A stretch of 64,000 bases of DNA from an uncultured Lachnospiraceae bacterium (GCA_947565425.1 CANOFW010000004.1:62001-126000); one strand, 5' to 3'; numbered from the stretch's first letter, positions 26,796 to 36,782 are shown. The notes: a model not told the origin generated them from the letters alone. A program made the numbers and translations.

Positions 26796-27911
26796 TTATT
26801 CCTCCAGCCGTATTCCTCTGGACACGCTTAATACTAATCCGATCTCCGCCAGTAGAAAGGCTACGGACGTGCCGCCGTAGCTGATAAACGGCAGGGAAAT
26901 CCCTGTATTGGGTATGGTGTTTGTGACCACCGCAATATTTAAAATTACCTGGATGGCTATATGGGAAAGAACGCCGGTAACAATTAACGCTCCATATAAA
27001 TCCTGCGCATTGTTGGCAATCACCATAAAACGCCAGATTAACACCAAAAACAATAAAATAACACAGACAGCGCCAAACAGCCCCAATTCTTCACAGATAA
27101 TCGAAAAAATCATATCGTTCTGCGCTTCTGGCACAAATCCCAACTTCTGCATACTGGCGCCCATACCTTTGCCAAACAAACCGCCTGAGCCAATTGCATA
27201 TAAGCCTTGCAAGGTCTGATACCCTTTCTCATATTTCTCTGGTTCCAGCCAGATTTTGAGACGTTCAGCACGGTAAGATTCCAACATAATAAATGCTGCG
27301 CCAAAGGCGATTACCACGCCCCCCATAACAAAAAACTGCATGTATTTGGGACTCGCCACAAACACCAGGCAAATGGCAATCCCCAAAATGATAATTGCTG
27401 TACTCAGGTTTTCCGAGGCCACAATCACTACCATCGGCATCACAAGAAGCATTACCTTAATCAACGCCGTAAATTTCCCCATCTGTTTGGGCATGCGGCT
27501 GATAATAGTCGCCAAAAAAATGATAATTGCCACCTTCGCCATCTCCGAGGGCTGAAAACTGAGCGGTCCCAATTTCAGCCAACGTTTAGCGCCATTCAAT
27601 TCCTGTCCCACAAACAATACCAGCGTGCACAGACCAAATGCCGCCGCGTATGCCAAAAACCAGAATCTTTTCCATACACGATAATCAATCTTCGCAATCA
27701 CCGTCATAACGGCAATTCCCAGTACATCCGCAAGCAACTGCTTTTTCAGGTAGTAAGCGCTATCCGCAAATTTGACTTGCCCATTGTATGAACTTGTGCT
27801 GTAGAGCATTACCAGCCCGAAACAAACAAGAAAACATACAATCAATAACAGGCTATAATCAAAATAACGAATGCTTCTTTGTCTTTGGTCAGCAAATTGC
27901 GCTCTGTCCAT
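26796..27911 (-). CDS. ftsW: Peptidoglycan polymerase FtsW (SEDS family)
   Basis: FtsW is the SEDS glycosyltransferase that polymerises lipid II at the septum with its partner class B PBP. The 371-residue protein has about ten membrane segments and the signatures NGAKRWLKLGPLSFQPSE, ENLSTAII and the C-terminal PFISYGGTS. It lies between murD and ftsQ. No murG is present between ftsW and ftsQ, unlike the order in many bacteria. SpoVE is a close paralogue in spore formers, but the context favours the vegetative division protein. Confidence 0.93.
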   Translation of the reverse strand: MDRAQFADQRQRSIRYFDYSLLLIVCFLVCFGLVMLYSTSSYNGQVKFADSAYYLKKQLLADVLGIAVMTVIAKIDYRVWKRFWFLAYAAAFGLCTLVLFVGQELNGAKRWLKLGPLSFQPSEMAKVAIIIFLATIISRMPKQMGKFTALIKVMLLVMPMVVIVASENLSTAIIILGIAICLVFVASPKYMQFFVMGGVVIAFGAAFIMLESYRAERLKIWLEPEKYEKGYQTLQGLYAIGSGGLFGKGMGASMQKLGFVPEAQNDMIFSIICEELGLFGAVCVILLFLVLIWRFMVIANNAQDLYGALIVTGVLSHIAIQVILNIAVVTNTIPNTGISLPFISYGGTSVAFLLAEIGLVLSVSRGIRLEE

Positions 27912-27933
27912 ACCTGCACCCCTAAATTATTGA

Positions 27934-29346
27934 TTATTCTTTCAATCCTCTCACCATATCTTTGAACATATCTCCCCGCTGCTCATAATCCCGGAACATC
28001 CCCCAGCTTGCACATGCCGGCGACAGCAGCACTGCATCCCCGCTGACTGCGTGTTCATAACAAGTTAATACCGCCTCCTCCAGACTGTCTACTAGAACAA
28101 TATCTTCTGACGGATAGCCCAGCCGGAGCGCCGCAGCTTTTATTTTCTCTCTGGTAGCTCCCAGAAGCACAAACTTCTTCACCTTTCCCGCAAAAGCACG
28201 AATCCACTCTTCATACTCTGAATCCTTATCATAACCGCCGCCAATCAGCAGCGTCGGCCATTTCATCGCGTGAATTGCCTGAATTGCTGCATCCGGATTG
28301 GTGCCTTTGGAATCATTGTAAAAACGGACGCCCCGTTTTGTAACCACATATTCAATTCTATGCGCAACGGCCGTAAACCGTTGTACGACTTCTCTTACCT
28401 GTTCAACAGGAACGCCAAATATCAGAGCCATCGCAGCGGCAGCCATCACATTTTCATAATTGTGCAGCCCAATCAACTGTAATTGATTCGTATTGCACAC
28501 CACTGTCTTCTCACCGTCCATCGCCCAGACAATGTCCTCACCATCCAGATACATGCCTTGCGAAAGTTTGCTCTTACTGCTGAAAAACACCACCTTAGCT
28601 TTGACATTTTCGGCAAACGCCCGCAATACTGTGTCCTCGTAATTAAGAACGCACGCCTGCTCCTCATGCTGATTCATAGCAATACGCATTTTCGCTTGCT
28701 GGTAATTCTCCATTGTATGGTGACGATTTAAGTGATCGGGCGTGATATTTAAAATCGCTGAAACCTGCGGACAAAATGTATGTACGGTCTCCAACTGGAA
28801 ACTACTGATTTCCGCCACCGTCACAGAATCGCAGGCTGTATGCTCCACAACGCTTGTATAAGGAATACCAATGTTGCCCACAACTTCCACCTTAGATATT
28901 CCAATATCTTTCACAGCATTCTCTTTAGAAGCTGCATATTTCATGATTTCTCCAAGCAGAGAGACCGTCGTCGTCTTGCCATTGGTGCCCGTAACCGCCA
29001 GAATTCTCCCCTGCTCAAACCTAGAGGCAAGCTCTATTTCTCCCCAAATTGCAAGACCCGCGCTGCGCATCCTCTCCACCGCTTCAAGATCTGTGGGTAC
29101 GCCGGGACTTAATACGACAATCTCGCATTGCCCGATTACGTCCTCCGGCAATGCACCAAGAACAATCTGCATACCCGCAAATAACGGAGACTTCCCGCGA
29201 ATTTCTGCTTCTGTAAACTTCTCATTGCCATCATAGAGTATCACTGGAAATCCATTGCGCAAAAGAAGCTCTGCCGCCGCGATCCCGCTAAGCCCAGCCC
29301 CGAAAACTAAAAATTTTTTCCCATTTAATTGAATTTTACTATTCAT
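27934..29346 (-). CDS. murD: UDP-N-acetylmuramoylalanine--D-glutamate ligase
   Basis: MurD adds D-glutamate to UDP-MurNAc-L-Ala in the cytoplasm. The 470-residue protein has an N-terminal nucleotide fold (KKFLVFGAGLSGIAAAELL), the ATP loop VTGTNGKTTT, the central HLNRHHTMENY block and the C-terminal substrate motif YNDSKGTNPDA and SPACASWGMF. The motif set is complete. It lies between mraY and ftsW. Confidence 0.97.
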   Translation of the reverse strand: MNSKIQLNGKKFLVFGAGLSGIAAAELLLRNGFPVILYDGNEKFTEAEIRGKSPLFAGMQIVLGALPEDVIGQCEIVVLSPGVPTDLEAVERMRSAGLAIWGEIELASRFEQGRILAVTGTNGKTTTVSLLGEIMKYAASKENAVKDIGISKVEVVGNIGIPYTSVVEHTACDSVTVAEISSFQLETVHTFCPQVSAILNITPDHLNRHHTMENYQQAKMRIAMNQHEEQACVLNYEDTVLRAFAENVKAKVVFFSSKSKLSQGMYLDGEDIVWAMDGEKTVVCNTNQLQLIGLHNYENVMAAAAMALIFGVPVEQVREVVQRFTAVAHRIEYVVTKRGVRFYNDSKGTNPDAAIQAIHAMKWPTLLIGGGYDKDSEYEEWIRAFAGKVKKFVLLGATREKIKAAALRLGYPSEDIVLVDSLEEAVLTCYEHAVSGDAVLLSPACASWGMFRDYEQRGDMFKDMVRGLKE

Positions 29347-29421
29347 TCTAAGTGTTCTCCTGTCTCAATAACGCCAACAGCCAAAAAAGCCGCAATCTTT
29401 TACTTCTTCCGCCTATAACTT

Positions 29422-30387
29422 CTACAATGCCAATACTCCTATCAGGCATAAGATTGCCGTAAAAATAGAGAATACTGCCACTACTCTTGTTTCAGACCAG
29501 CCGCCCAGCTCAAAATGATGGTGGATGGGCGCCATGCGGAAAATTCGTTTGCCGCCTGTCTTCTTAAAGTAGGTGACCTGAATCATTACAGATAACAGCT
29601 CTATCCAGTAAATCATCGCTACAATCAGAATAAAGATTGGCATCTGCAATACATAGGCGGTAGCCGCCACAAAACCGCCGAGCGCCAGGGAACCGGTATC
29701 TCCCATGAACACGCTTGCAGGATAGACATTGAACAACAAGAATCCTAACAGCGCGCCTACAACCGCACAGGTGATGGGCTCAATCCCGCTGTCAGTCCCA
29801 ATGGCAACCACCGAAAAAAACGTGGCAATCAGCACTGTGACGCTGGAAGCCAAACCGTCTAATCCATCGGTAAAATTGGCGCCATTGACAGTCCCTAAGA
29901 TTGCCAAAAACATCACGGGAATGGCAAGCCAACCAAGATTGAGATAATAACCATTCTCAAATCCTCCAGTAAATGGTATCAACGCCTTATCTGCGCCGTC
30001 CGTATAAAAATACATATAAAAGCTGAACACTCCTGTCACAAGAATCTGCCCCAGCATCTTTTGCCATGGAAGCAAACCATCAGACCGGCGCAACACAACT
30101 TTCAAATAATCATCCAGAAACCCGATAATTCCGAACCCCACTGTCACAAACAAGATGGGCATAACCCGCGGATAATCCTTCATGTAGAGAACGGCTGTCA
30201 CAACAATTCCCGCAAGTATCATCAATCCGCCCATCGTAGGCGTCCCCTGCTTCTTCTGATGTGACGCAAGCTCTTCACGCTCTGTCTGCCCCACTTTGAG
30301 TTTCCTCAACAGAGGAATCACCACCGGTCCTAAAACCGCCGTAATCACAAATGAAATCAATACCGGAATTATCACTGTCTGCGCCAT
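29422..30387 (-). CDS. mraY: Phospho-N-acetylmuramoyl-pentapeptide transferase
   Basis: MraY transfers phospho-MurNAc-pentapeptide to undecaprenyl phosphate to make lipid I. The protein of about 321 residues has ten membrane segments. The catalytic motifs FLDDYLK, NFTDGLDGLA and the histidine loop MAPIHHHFELGGW are visible. A GTG at 30393 is four bases from GAGG and the ATG at 30387 is ten bases from it; the ATG gives the usual N-terminus, but either may be used. It follows the spoVD-like gene by about 130 bases with no terminator. murE and murF, often between these genes, are not here. Confidence 0.96.
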   Translation of the reverse strand: MAQTVIIPVLISFVITAVLGPVVIPLLRKLKVGQTEREELASHQKKQGTPTMGGLMILAGIVVTAVLYMKDYPRVMPILFVTVGFGIIGFLDDYLKVVLRRSDGLLPWQKMLGQILVTGVFSFYMYFYTDGADKALIPFTGGFENGYYLNLGWLAIPVMFLAILGTVNGANFTDGLDGLASSVTVLIATFFSVVAIGTDSGIEPITCAVVGALLGFLLFNVYPASVFMGDTGSLALGGFVAATAYVLQMPIFILIVAMIYWIELLSVMIQVTYFKKTGGKRIFRMAPIHHHFELGGWSETRVVAVFSIFTAILCLIGVLAL

Positions 30388-30518
30388 TTTCACTACACCT
30401 CTTCATCTCTACGACGTTCTAACCGCCGTTTCTTCAAATTGTCCTGTTACCTTATACGGCAAACCGTACTTTTCACGATTGTCTTATTGACTATACAGCG
30501 CCTTGCCGTATGTTTCTC

Positions 30519-32333
30519 TTACTCATTACTTTCCTGCGTTTCACTATCCTCTGCTGGAGTCTGCTGCCTTTCAATGCCCAGATAAGGCAAGATATTCGTA
30601 AATATCTCCTGTACCACTGGAGCCGCAATAGTCCCTCCATAGTAAATTCCCTGCGGATTATTGATAATACACAACGCCAATACTTGCGGATTTTCGGCAG
30701 GTGCAAATCCTAAAAAGGAAGAAATATATTTGTTTGCACTTCGCGGAAGCGTCTGTGAGGTCGCGGTCTTTCCCCCGATGGAATATCCTTCAATTTTAGC
30801 ATTCTTGCCGCTTCCCTCCGCTACTACTTTTTCAAGCACGCTGCGCAGCACCGCAGAAGTCTCACTGCTGACAATACCCTCTTTCACGTCATAACGCAGC
30901 GTTTTCACCAACTTCCCCTGATCATTCTTGACCGATACCCCAAAATGCGGAGTAATCCTGTTCCCTCCATTAATTAAGGAAGAAACTGTTGTCACAAGCT
31001 GGATTGGCGTTATCTGAAATGACTGTCCAAAAGATACGGTAGCTAATTCCACCGGACCGACATTTTTCTTGTCATGCATAATGGTAACCGCCTCTCCCGG
31101 AAGGTCTATATCCGTGCGCTGCAAAAGCCCAAATTGCTGAAAGTATTTATAAAAATTGTCTGTTCCCAGACGCATACCCAACTCGATAAATACCGGATTA
31201 CAGGAATTCATAATCCCTTGCGTAAATGTTTCCGCTCCATGTCCCACACGCTTGTGGCAATGAATTCTGCGGTCCTCCACCAACTTGTAACCTGGGCAGA
31301 AGAAATTGTCATTTAAGCTCACAACTCCTTCCTCAAAAGCCGCTGCGGTTGTGATAATCTTAAAGACAGAACCCGGCTCATACGTATCGCTGATACACTG
31401 GTTGCGCCACATCTGGTTTAACTGTTCCTGCGTGACTTCTTTTTGTGCGGATTCGTCCTGAGAAGGACTCTGTGAGGTGCCACTGCCATTTCCCGACAAG
31501 ACATCCTCAGCCGTCACTAATGAAAAAGGATCGTTTAAGTGGAACTCAGGTACATTTACCATCGCCATAATTTCGCCGTTCTGGGGATTCATGACAATGA
31601 CCGATACGCTGTCCGCAGACTTTGCTTCCATGACTTTTTTTGCTGCCTGTTCACAGTAAAGCTGGATATTGTAATCCAGGCTAATGTGAAGGTTATTGCC
31701 ATCCACCGGTTCCTGTCTGCGTTCCCCGGCATTCTCAATTTCTACGCCTCTGGCGTCTGTCAGGGTAAGAATCTTTCCGTTTGTCCCCTTTAGGCAGTCC
31801 TCATAAATAACTTCCAAACCAATGATACCTTGATTATCCCCTCCTGTAAATCCTAAAACTTTGGAAGCTAGCGTATCATATGGATAATAGCGCTTGTAAT
31901 CCTCATCTACTTTTACCCCGGCAAGCCGGTAATCACGAATTTTATCTCCAGTCTCTTTGTCTACATTGGACTTCACTCTCTCAATCGAGCTTACTTTCTC
32001 CACTCGTTTTCTGACGGCGGCTTCCTCCATGCCAAGCTCTCTCGCCAATACCTCGATTACTTTCTCTGGGTCTTCCAATTGGCTGTGAATTACAGAAATC
32101 GTACAGACTGTACGGTTGGTGGCGAGCACTGTCCCGGTAGCGTCAATAATTTTGCCCCGCGCAGCCTTGATATCCCGCTCCCTCTCATGCAAGTCTTCTG
32201 CCTTTTTCCCATAATACTCCGAGCAGTATACCATGAGATATACCAGCCTCCCCGCCATAAGCAGAAGAACCAATGACACCACTGTAAATATAATCAAAAT
32301 TTTCTTACGGTTGAATGTTTTATTGCGGACCAT
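30519..32333 (-). CDS. Class B penicillin-binding protein (SpoVD-like)
   Basis: This is a septal or spore-cortex transpeptidase that cross-links peptidoglycan with a SEDS partner. The 604-residue protein has one N-terminal membrane helix (residues 12-32), a PBP dimerisation domain (RGKIIDATGTVLATN) and a transpeptidase domain. That domain has the nucleophile motif GSVFK (SxxK) and SCN (SxN), but the third motif reads GGKTATSQ, so KTG is replaced by KTA. No PASTA domains are present. It is the second of two class B PBP genes in tandem. SpoVD in Bacillus occupies this position. The KTA change could alter substrate or beta-lactam binding. Confidence 0.88.
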   Translation of the reverse strand: MVRNKTFNRKKILIIFTVVSLVLLLMAGRLVYLMVYCSEYYGKKAEDLHERERDIKAARGKIIDATGTVLATNRTVCTISVIHSQLEDPEKVIEVLARELGMEEAAVRKRVEKVSSIERVKSNVDKETGDKIRDYRLAGVKVDEDYKRYYPYDTLASKVLGFTGGDNQGIIGLEVIYEDCLKGTNGKILTLTDARGVEIENAGERRQEPVDGNNLHISLDYNIQLYCEQAAKKVMEAKSADSVSVIVMNPQNGEIMAMVNVPEFHLNDPFSLVTAEDVLSGNGSGTSQSPSQDESAQKEVTQEQLNQMWRNQCISDTYEPGSVFKIITTAAAFEEGVVSLNDNFFCPGYKLVEDRRIHCHKRVGHGAETFTQGIMNSCNPVFIELGMRLGTDNFYKYFQQFGLLQRTDIDLPGEAVTIMHDKKNVGPVELATVSFGQSFQITPIQLVTTVSSLINGGNRITPHFGVSVKNDQGKLVKTLRYDVKEGIVSSETSAVLRSVLEKVVAEGSGKNAKIEGYSIGGKTATSQTLPRSANKYISSFLGFAPAENPQVLALCIINNPQGIYYGGTIAAPVVQEIFTNILPYLGIERQQTPAEDSETQESNE

Positions 32334-32481
32334 TCAAAAAACCTCATAATAGCTGTTATTACAATCTATTACTTTATTTATGAGGTTATGTACATTTCTG
32401 GTAAATCTATAAGCTGGAACGATACGAATACCATGATAGCACCGTATTTTCTTCTCGTGTAAACACGCCAGTCCGCCTCCC

Positions 32482-34680
32482 CTACGGATATTCCTCTGGG
32501 GTCATTCCATCCAACAAATCCTCCGGTTCTTGAGGAATACCGTCCCCGCCATCCGGCATAGCATTCGGCGTCCCTTCGGGCGGCGGCTCGTCACCCGCTG
32601 GTTCCTGATCCCCTTGCGAACCTTCCGTTGCTCCCTCTCCCTGCTGTCCATCTGCCGACGGATCTTGTGCTCCTTGCCCATCTTCCGCTGCCTGCTGCCC
32701 ATCCGTTCCCGGTGCTTGTGCTCCCTGCGGATTTGCTGCCTCGCCAGCGCCCTGTGGATCTTCTGTCTCTCCATCTGGCGTTACATTGTCCTCATCTGGA
32801 AATATATTCATATATGGTAGAATTTCTTCAAATATTTTCTTCGCCACCGCTGTCGCCAACGCGCTGCTTTGATCATCTTCGGCAACATTCGCCTCATCAA
32901 TCACGACATACACCAATACTTGTGGATCTTCCACCGGCGCAAAACCAATAAACGATACCACATATTTCCTATCTTCTCGCTTACCTTTCTGCGCGGTACC
33001 TGTCTTACCGCCCATAGAATATCCCGGCACCTTTGCACTCTTTCCAGTTCCTTCCGATACCGTCTTGTAGAGATAACCCTTTATCATATCGCTGGTCTGC
33101 TTAGAAATAGTCTGTTTGAGCGGCGAAGTTTCCACACTCTGCACCGTATTTCCATATTCATCGACAATCCGCCTTACCAAATGAGGCTGGTAATAATAGC
33201 CGCCATTAATCAATGAGGCGAACGCGCTTGCAAGCTGCACCATCGTCACATTAAAATTCTGACCGAACGAATTAGTGGCAAGTGAAGTCATATTGGTATT
33301 ATCCACGGTATAAATCAGACTGTCCGTCCTTGCTTCCCCTGGCAAATCTATGTTTGTTTTCAGTCCAAAATGAAATATATTCTGGTATTTATAAAAATCC
33401 TCCTTACCAATATCCATTCCCATCTGCATCAATGCATCATTACAAGAATCCATCAATGATTTTTCAATTGTCTCCGTGCCATGTCCAGAACGGTTGATAC
33501 ATTTTATCTCGTGTCCGCCGATCTGCTCTACGCCATCACACTCATAAGTCTCTTTTAATTTTCCCGTCTCTAAGCCAGTTGCCACCGTAAACGGTTTTAC
33601 CGTAGAACCAGGTTCATATGTGTATGTAATACAAAAATTCTGCCATATTGCATTGAGTGTTTTCAGTCTCTTTTTTTCCGAGAATTTTTTAACTTTTTCT
33701 TCGGGATAAAACCGCGTCAAATCCCATGGGTCGTTCAGATCGTATGTATAGTTATCTGACATTCCCAATATCTCGCCGTTTTGCGGATTTAGGACAAGCA
33801 CACCCGTATGGTGGCTGCCTGCCCCTGTCACTTCCCCATCTTTATGCTCCTCTTGGAACTGTGCAATATTCTGCTCAATGATCTTTTGGATATTCAAATC
33901 TATCGTTGTAATGAGGCTGTTGCCATTGACAGGCTCTTTTGTCGTCTTCTCCAAATTGTTATCCGAGTTCAGATAGCCATACTGCCTGCCGTCAATACCA
34001 TTTAACGTGTCGTTGTAATAATCCTCAAGTCCTCCAATTCCCTCATTCCCGGACGTAGTAAAACCCAGCACCTTGCTGGCAAGCGTGCTGTATGGATATT
34101 GCCTTTTGTACTCTTTTTCAAACCAGACGCCTTGTATATTAGGGTTTACTTTCTTGCCCTTTTTATTCTTCTTTGCCTGTAGTTCCAAAAATTCTTCTAT
34201 CGCCTCGTAGGGCAGTTTCTTGCGCAAAACAAAGTAACGGCTATCCGCCTGCTCTGTGAGCGCCTTCTTCACCTCTTGCTCTGTAATGTCTGGAAAACAT
34301 TCTGTCAATGCTTTAAGCGTAGGGTCCAAGTATTTTTCTGCGTCATCATTGATGAGCTTGCAATCCAAAACGATATTATACACATCCACATTCGTTGCCA
34401 GAACCGTGCCCTTCGTATCAAGAATCTCCCCGCGCTGATAAGGAATCGCCTCGCTTCCATAACTTTGCTGCCCTAGCACCTGTTTTTCATACTCTTCCCC
34501 TTTTACCTGGTCAATATATATTAACCTTCCAACAAGACCAATGGATAAGGCGACAATTGCCGAAAACACTACCAGCAGTTTCTTTTTCATATCCGGGGAA
34601 AACTTTGCCATTTTCCTTCTTTTTCTATGTACCTGTCCTCGATTCGCCAATGGAACTTTACCTTTCTGGAATGCTTTCAT
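32482..34680 (-). CDS. Class B penicillin-binding protein with long acidic Gly/Gln/Pro tail
   Basis: This is a 732-residue septal transpeptidase (PBP2B/FtsI type). A basic N-terminus precedes the membrane helix (residues 33-52). The dimerisation domain (RGEILDTKGTVLATN) and transpeptidase domain with GSTVK, SCN and GGKTGTAQK are complete, so it should be active. The last 90 residues after DEDNVTPDG are low complexity, rich in G, Q, A, P, D and E, with repeated DGQQ and GDQEP-like units. The ATG at 34680 overlaps the ftsL 3' end by 23 bases. A later ATG (M24, near KRRKMAKF) also has a purine-rich site, so the start is uncertain. It probably pairs with FtsW. Confidence 0.9.
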   Translation of the reverse strand: MKAFQKGKVPLANRGQVHRKRRKMAKFSPDMKKKLLVVFSAIVALSIGLVGRLIYIDQVKGEEYEKQVLGQQSYGSEAIPYQRGEILDTKGTVLATNVDVYNIVLDCKLINDDAEKYLDPTLKALTECFPDITEQEVKKALTEQADSRYFVLRKKLPYEAIEEFLELQAKKNKKGKKVNPNIQGVWFEKEYKRQYPYSTLASKVLGFTTSGNEGIGGLEDYYNDTLNGIDGRQYGYLNSDNNLEKTTKEPVNGNSLITTIDLNIQKIIEQNIAQFQEEHKDGEVTGAGSHHTGVLVLNPQNGEILGMSDNYTYDLNDPWDLTRFYPEEKVKKFSEKKRLKTLNAIWQNFCITYTYEPGSTVKPFTVATGLETGKLKETYECDGVEQIGGHEIKCINRSGHGTETIEKSLMDSCNDALMQMGMDIGKEDFYKYQNIFHFGLKTNIDLPGEARTDSLIYTVDNTNMTSLATNSFGQNFNVTMVQLASAFASLINGGYYYQPHLVRRIVDEYGNTVQSVETSPLKQTISKQTSDMIKGYLYKTVSEGTGKSAKVPGYSMGGKTGTAQKGKREDRKYVVSFIGFAPVEDPQVLVYVVIDEANVAEDDQSSALATAVAKKIFEEILPYMNIFPDEDNVTPDGETEDPQGAGEAANPQGAQAPGTDGQQAAEDGQGAQDPSADGQQGEGATEGSQGDQEPAGDEPPPEGTPNAMPDGGDGIPQEPEDLLDGMTPEEYP

Positions 34681-35179
34681 ACTGATTCATGTAGTCATCC
34701 TCTTCCACTTCAAAATACTCTATCTGCTCTTTCTGCGGATACACCATACCAAGCTCATTCATTGCCCGTTGCCTGATATTTTCCAAATCCACGGAATTGC
34801 TGATTTTCTTCTGTGCGGCATCATTGTCATTTTTCAAATTCAAAATCTCTTTCTCCAGCGCAGCCACGTTCTGCACGCTTTTGTTGAGGTCTGACTGTAA
34901 TTGCAGATAACAGGCAAACACCATCACCATCACCGCCATCGTCACCGTCAAAAACGCGACATAACCAGGACTAATTTGCAGCGCACGCTCCTGGTTTTTC
35001 TGGACAGCAGCCCTTGCCTGACGCTGGCGCCTTCTTTGTTCCTTCTCTATTTCCTGTCGCTCGACAAACTCCTGATGTACTTGCTCCTTACGCTGTGCGG
35101 ACGCAAGCTCTCTCGCTGCATTTCCATCTATATATGCCCTGCTTGTCTCCCAATATTGCAAATCTTCCTGCTGTCTCAT
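34658..35179 (-). CDS. ftsL: FtsL-like septum formation protein
   Basis: FtsL is a small bitopic protein that joins FtsQ/DivIB and the septal synthase. The 173-residue product has a charged, helical cytoplasmic segment of about 70 residues. A membrane helix follows near 73-93 (YVAFLTVTMAVMVMVFACYL), then a coiled coil (LNKSVQNVAALEKEILNLKND), and the DLENIRQRAMNELGMVYP block is typical of FtsL. The sequence is poorly conserved in general, so the call rests on topology and on the position between rsmH and the PBP gene. Confidence 0.85.
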   Translation of the reverse strand: MRQQEDLQYWETSRAYIDGNAARELASAQRKEQVHQEFVERQEIEKEQRRRQRQARAAVQKNQERALQISPGYVAFLTVTMAVMVMVFACYLQLQSDLNKSVQNVAALEKEILNLKNDNDAAQKKISNSVDLENIRQRAMNELGMVYPQKEQIEYFEVEEDDYMNQYESIPER

Positions 35180-35205
35180 AATCTCGTCTCCTAACTCTGA
35201 TTTCT

Positions 35206-36144
35206 TTACTTTCGCTCAAATACCCTGAGCTTTGCGCTCTTTGCGCGGGGATTATATTCAACTTCCTCCTCTGACGGTACTGTCGGCTTCTTTGTCACAA
35301 CCTTACCTAACGGTCTCCTGCCGCACACACATACCGGGAAGTCACTCGGGCATGTACATGGGTTCTCACTTTTCTTAAAAATGTTCTTTACAATTCGATC
35401 CTCCAGAGAATGGAAGGTGATGACACAAATCCTTCCTCCCGGATACAATAAATGGATCATATCCTCCAACGAATCCTCCAAGACTTCCAATTCCCGGTTA
35501 AGCTCGATTCTGATTGCCTGAAACGTGCGTTTCGCCGGATGACCTCCCGTTACACGCATCTTTGCCGGAATTGCCGCCTTGATAATTTCTGTCAATTCGC
35601 CTGTCGTCTCAATTTCTTTTTCCCCTCTTGCCGCCACAATATGTTTGGCAATGTTCTTTGCAAATTTATCTTCTCCGTAATCACGGATAATTCGATACAA
35701 TTCCTGCTCGCTGTAGGTATTAAGCAGCTCCTTTGCCGTAAAATGCCGGCGGTTGTCCATCCTCATATCCAAAGGAGCATCCTCCACCCGGTAAGTAAAA
35801 CCACGGGTGGGATCATCCAACTGGTAGGACGATACGCCCAAATCCAGCACAATCCCATCTACTTTTTCAACGCCGGCTTGCTCCAATACTTCCGGCATTT
35901 CACAGTAATTGCCTCTGATAATCTGTATTTTGTCGTCAAACTCTGACAATCTCCTGGTCGCAGCCTTGATAGCGTCTTCATCCTGGTCAATCCCGATAAA
36001 CCTGCCTTTTTTTGTCAGGCGCCTACACACTTCATAAGCATGTCCGCCACCGCCTAACGTGCCATCCACATAGATCCCATCCGGTCTGATATTCAAGTAT
36101 TCCATTGTCTCTCTCAAAAGCACTGACTTATGTTTGAATTCCAT
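35206..36144 (-). CDS. rsmH: 16S rRNA (cytosine(1402)-N(4))-methyltransferase
   Basis: RsmH (MraW) methylates N4 of C1402 in the ribosomal decoding centre using S-adenosylmethionine. The 312-residue protein begins [17 protein letters not shown]. It has the SAM motif [10 protein letters not shown], the GIDQDEDAI acidic turn, [12 protein letters not shown] and the [10 protein letters not shown] and [10 protein letters not shown] blocks. The ATG at 36144 with AAGGGA eight bases upstream is preferred over an earlier start at 36198. It lies 62 bases downstream of mraZ. Confidence 0.97.
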   Translation of the reverse strand: MEFKHKSVLLRETMEYLNIRPDGIYVDGTLGGGGHAYEVCRRLTKKGRFIGIDQDEDAIKAATRRLSEFDDKIQIIRGNYCEMPEVLEQAGVEKVDGIVLDLGVSSYQLDDPTRGFTYRVEDAPLDMRMDNRRHFTAKELLNTYSEQELYRIIRDYGEDKFAKNIAKHIVAARGEKEIETTGELTEIIKAAIPAKMRVTGGHPAKRTFQAIRIELNRELEVLEDSLEDMIHLLYPGGRICVITFHSLEDRIVKNIFKKSENPCTCPSDFPVCVCGRRPLGKVVTKKPTVPSEEEVEYNPRAKSAKLRVFERK

Positions 36145-36206
36145 GAACGCTTCCCTTCTGCTATGTTTACCGCTGCTGCCCCCATATGGGACATCCACCC
36201 AATCGA

Positions 36207-36638
36207 CTATATCACAAGTCCCAGGCTTGCCATGTGTTCTGCTATCTCCTCCACGTCATCATACTCGCTGGTTTCCTGCCATCTGTCCTTACTCCAGATT
36301 TCAATGTGGTTTACCACGCCAGCCGATATAATTTCTTTCTCAATCCCTGCAAACTCTCTCAGGACTGCCGGAAGAAGTACGCGCCCCTGCTTGTCCACCT
36401 CGCAGATTGTCGCGCTTGCAAAGAAGAATCTCGCAAATTTACGAGCCTCCTTGGAGAACTGTGATACTTCACGGAATTTTGTCTCGATGAGCTTCCATTC
36501 TTCTGAAGAATACACAAATAAGCATCCGTCCAGTCCCTTTGTCACCACAAATTCATCACCCAACTGGTCTCTGAATTTGGAGGGAACTATCAGTCTGCCC
36601 TTTGCATCAACTGTGTGATTATATTCTCCCATGAACAT
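36207..36638 (-). CDS. mraZ: Transcriptional regulator MraZ
   Basis: MraZ is a ring-forming AbrB-fold DNA-binding protein that controls its own dcw operon. The 143-residue protein starts [26 protein letters not shown] and contains the second half motif [18 protein letters not shown], which is the normal two-domain layout. The ATG at 36638 has AAGGTG upstream. It is the first gene of the dcw cluster, and four 10-bp-spaced repeats in front of it fit the MraZ operator type. Confidence 0.97.
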   Translation of the reverse strand: MFMGEYNHTVDAKGRLIVPSKFRDQLGDEFVVTKGLDGCLFVYSSEEWKLIETKFREVSQFSKEARKFARFFFASATICEVDKQGRVLLPAVLREFAGIEKEIISAGVVNHIEIWSKDRWQETSEYDDVEEIAEHMASLGLVI

Positions 36639-36683
36639 CTGCATCACCTTCTGACTTAGGGTCCGTGGAGGGATAAATGTATG

Positions 36684-36782
36684 TTATCCACATTATTATC
36701 CACTTATCCACCACTTTAATCCATTTCTTACCACTTTCCTCCACTTTCATTCCATTCTAGCTTATTAAGGGAGAAAATGCAA
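36684..36782 (-). promoter_or_regulatory. mraZ/dcw promoter, MraZ repeats and DnaA-box-like 9-mers
   Basis: On the minus strand TTGCAT (36777-36782) and TAGAAT (36754-36759) are 17 bases apart. Just downstream are four direct repeats at exact 10-bp spacing (36711, 36721, 36731, 36741), each AAAGTGG or a one- to two-base variant on the minus strand. This matches the known MraZ operator style of short repeats with one-turn spacing. Closer to the gene are three TTATCCAC 9-mers (36684-36692 perfect TTATCCACA, 36696-36704, 36704-36712), which look like DnaA boxes. Confidence 0.75.

Noticed and set aside
36684..36712. Replication origin
   Set aside because: Three DnaA-like 9-mers are present, but there is no dnaA or dnaN nearby and no AT-rich unwinding block; the setting is the mraZ leader.
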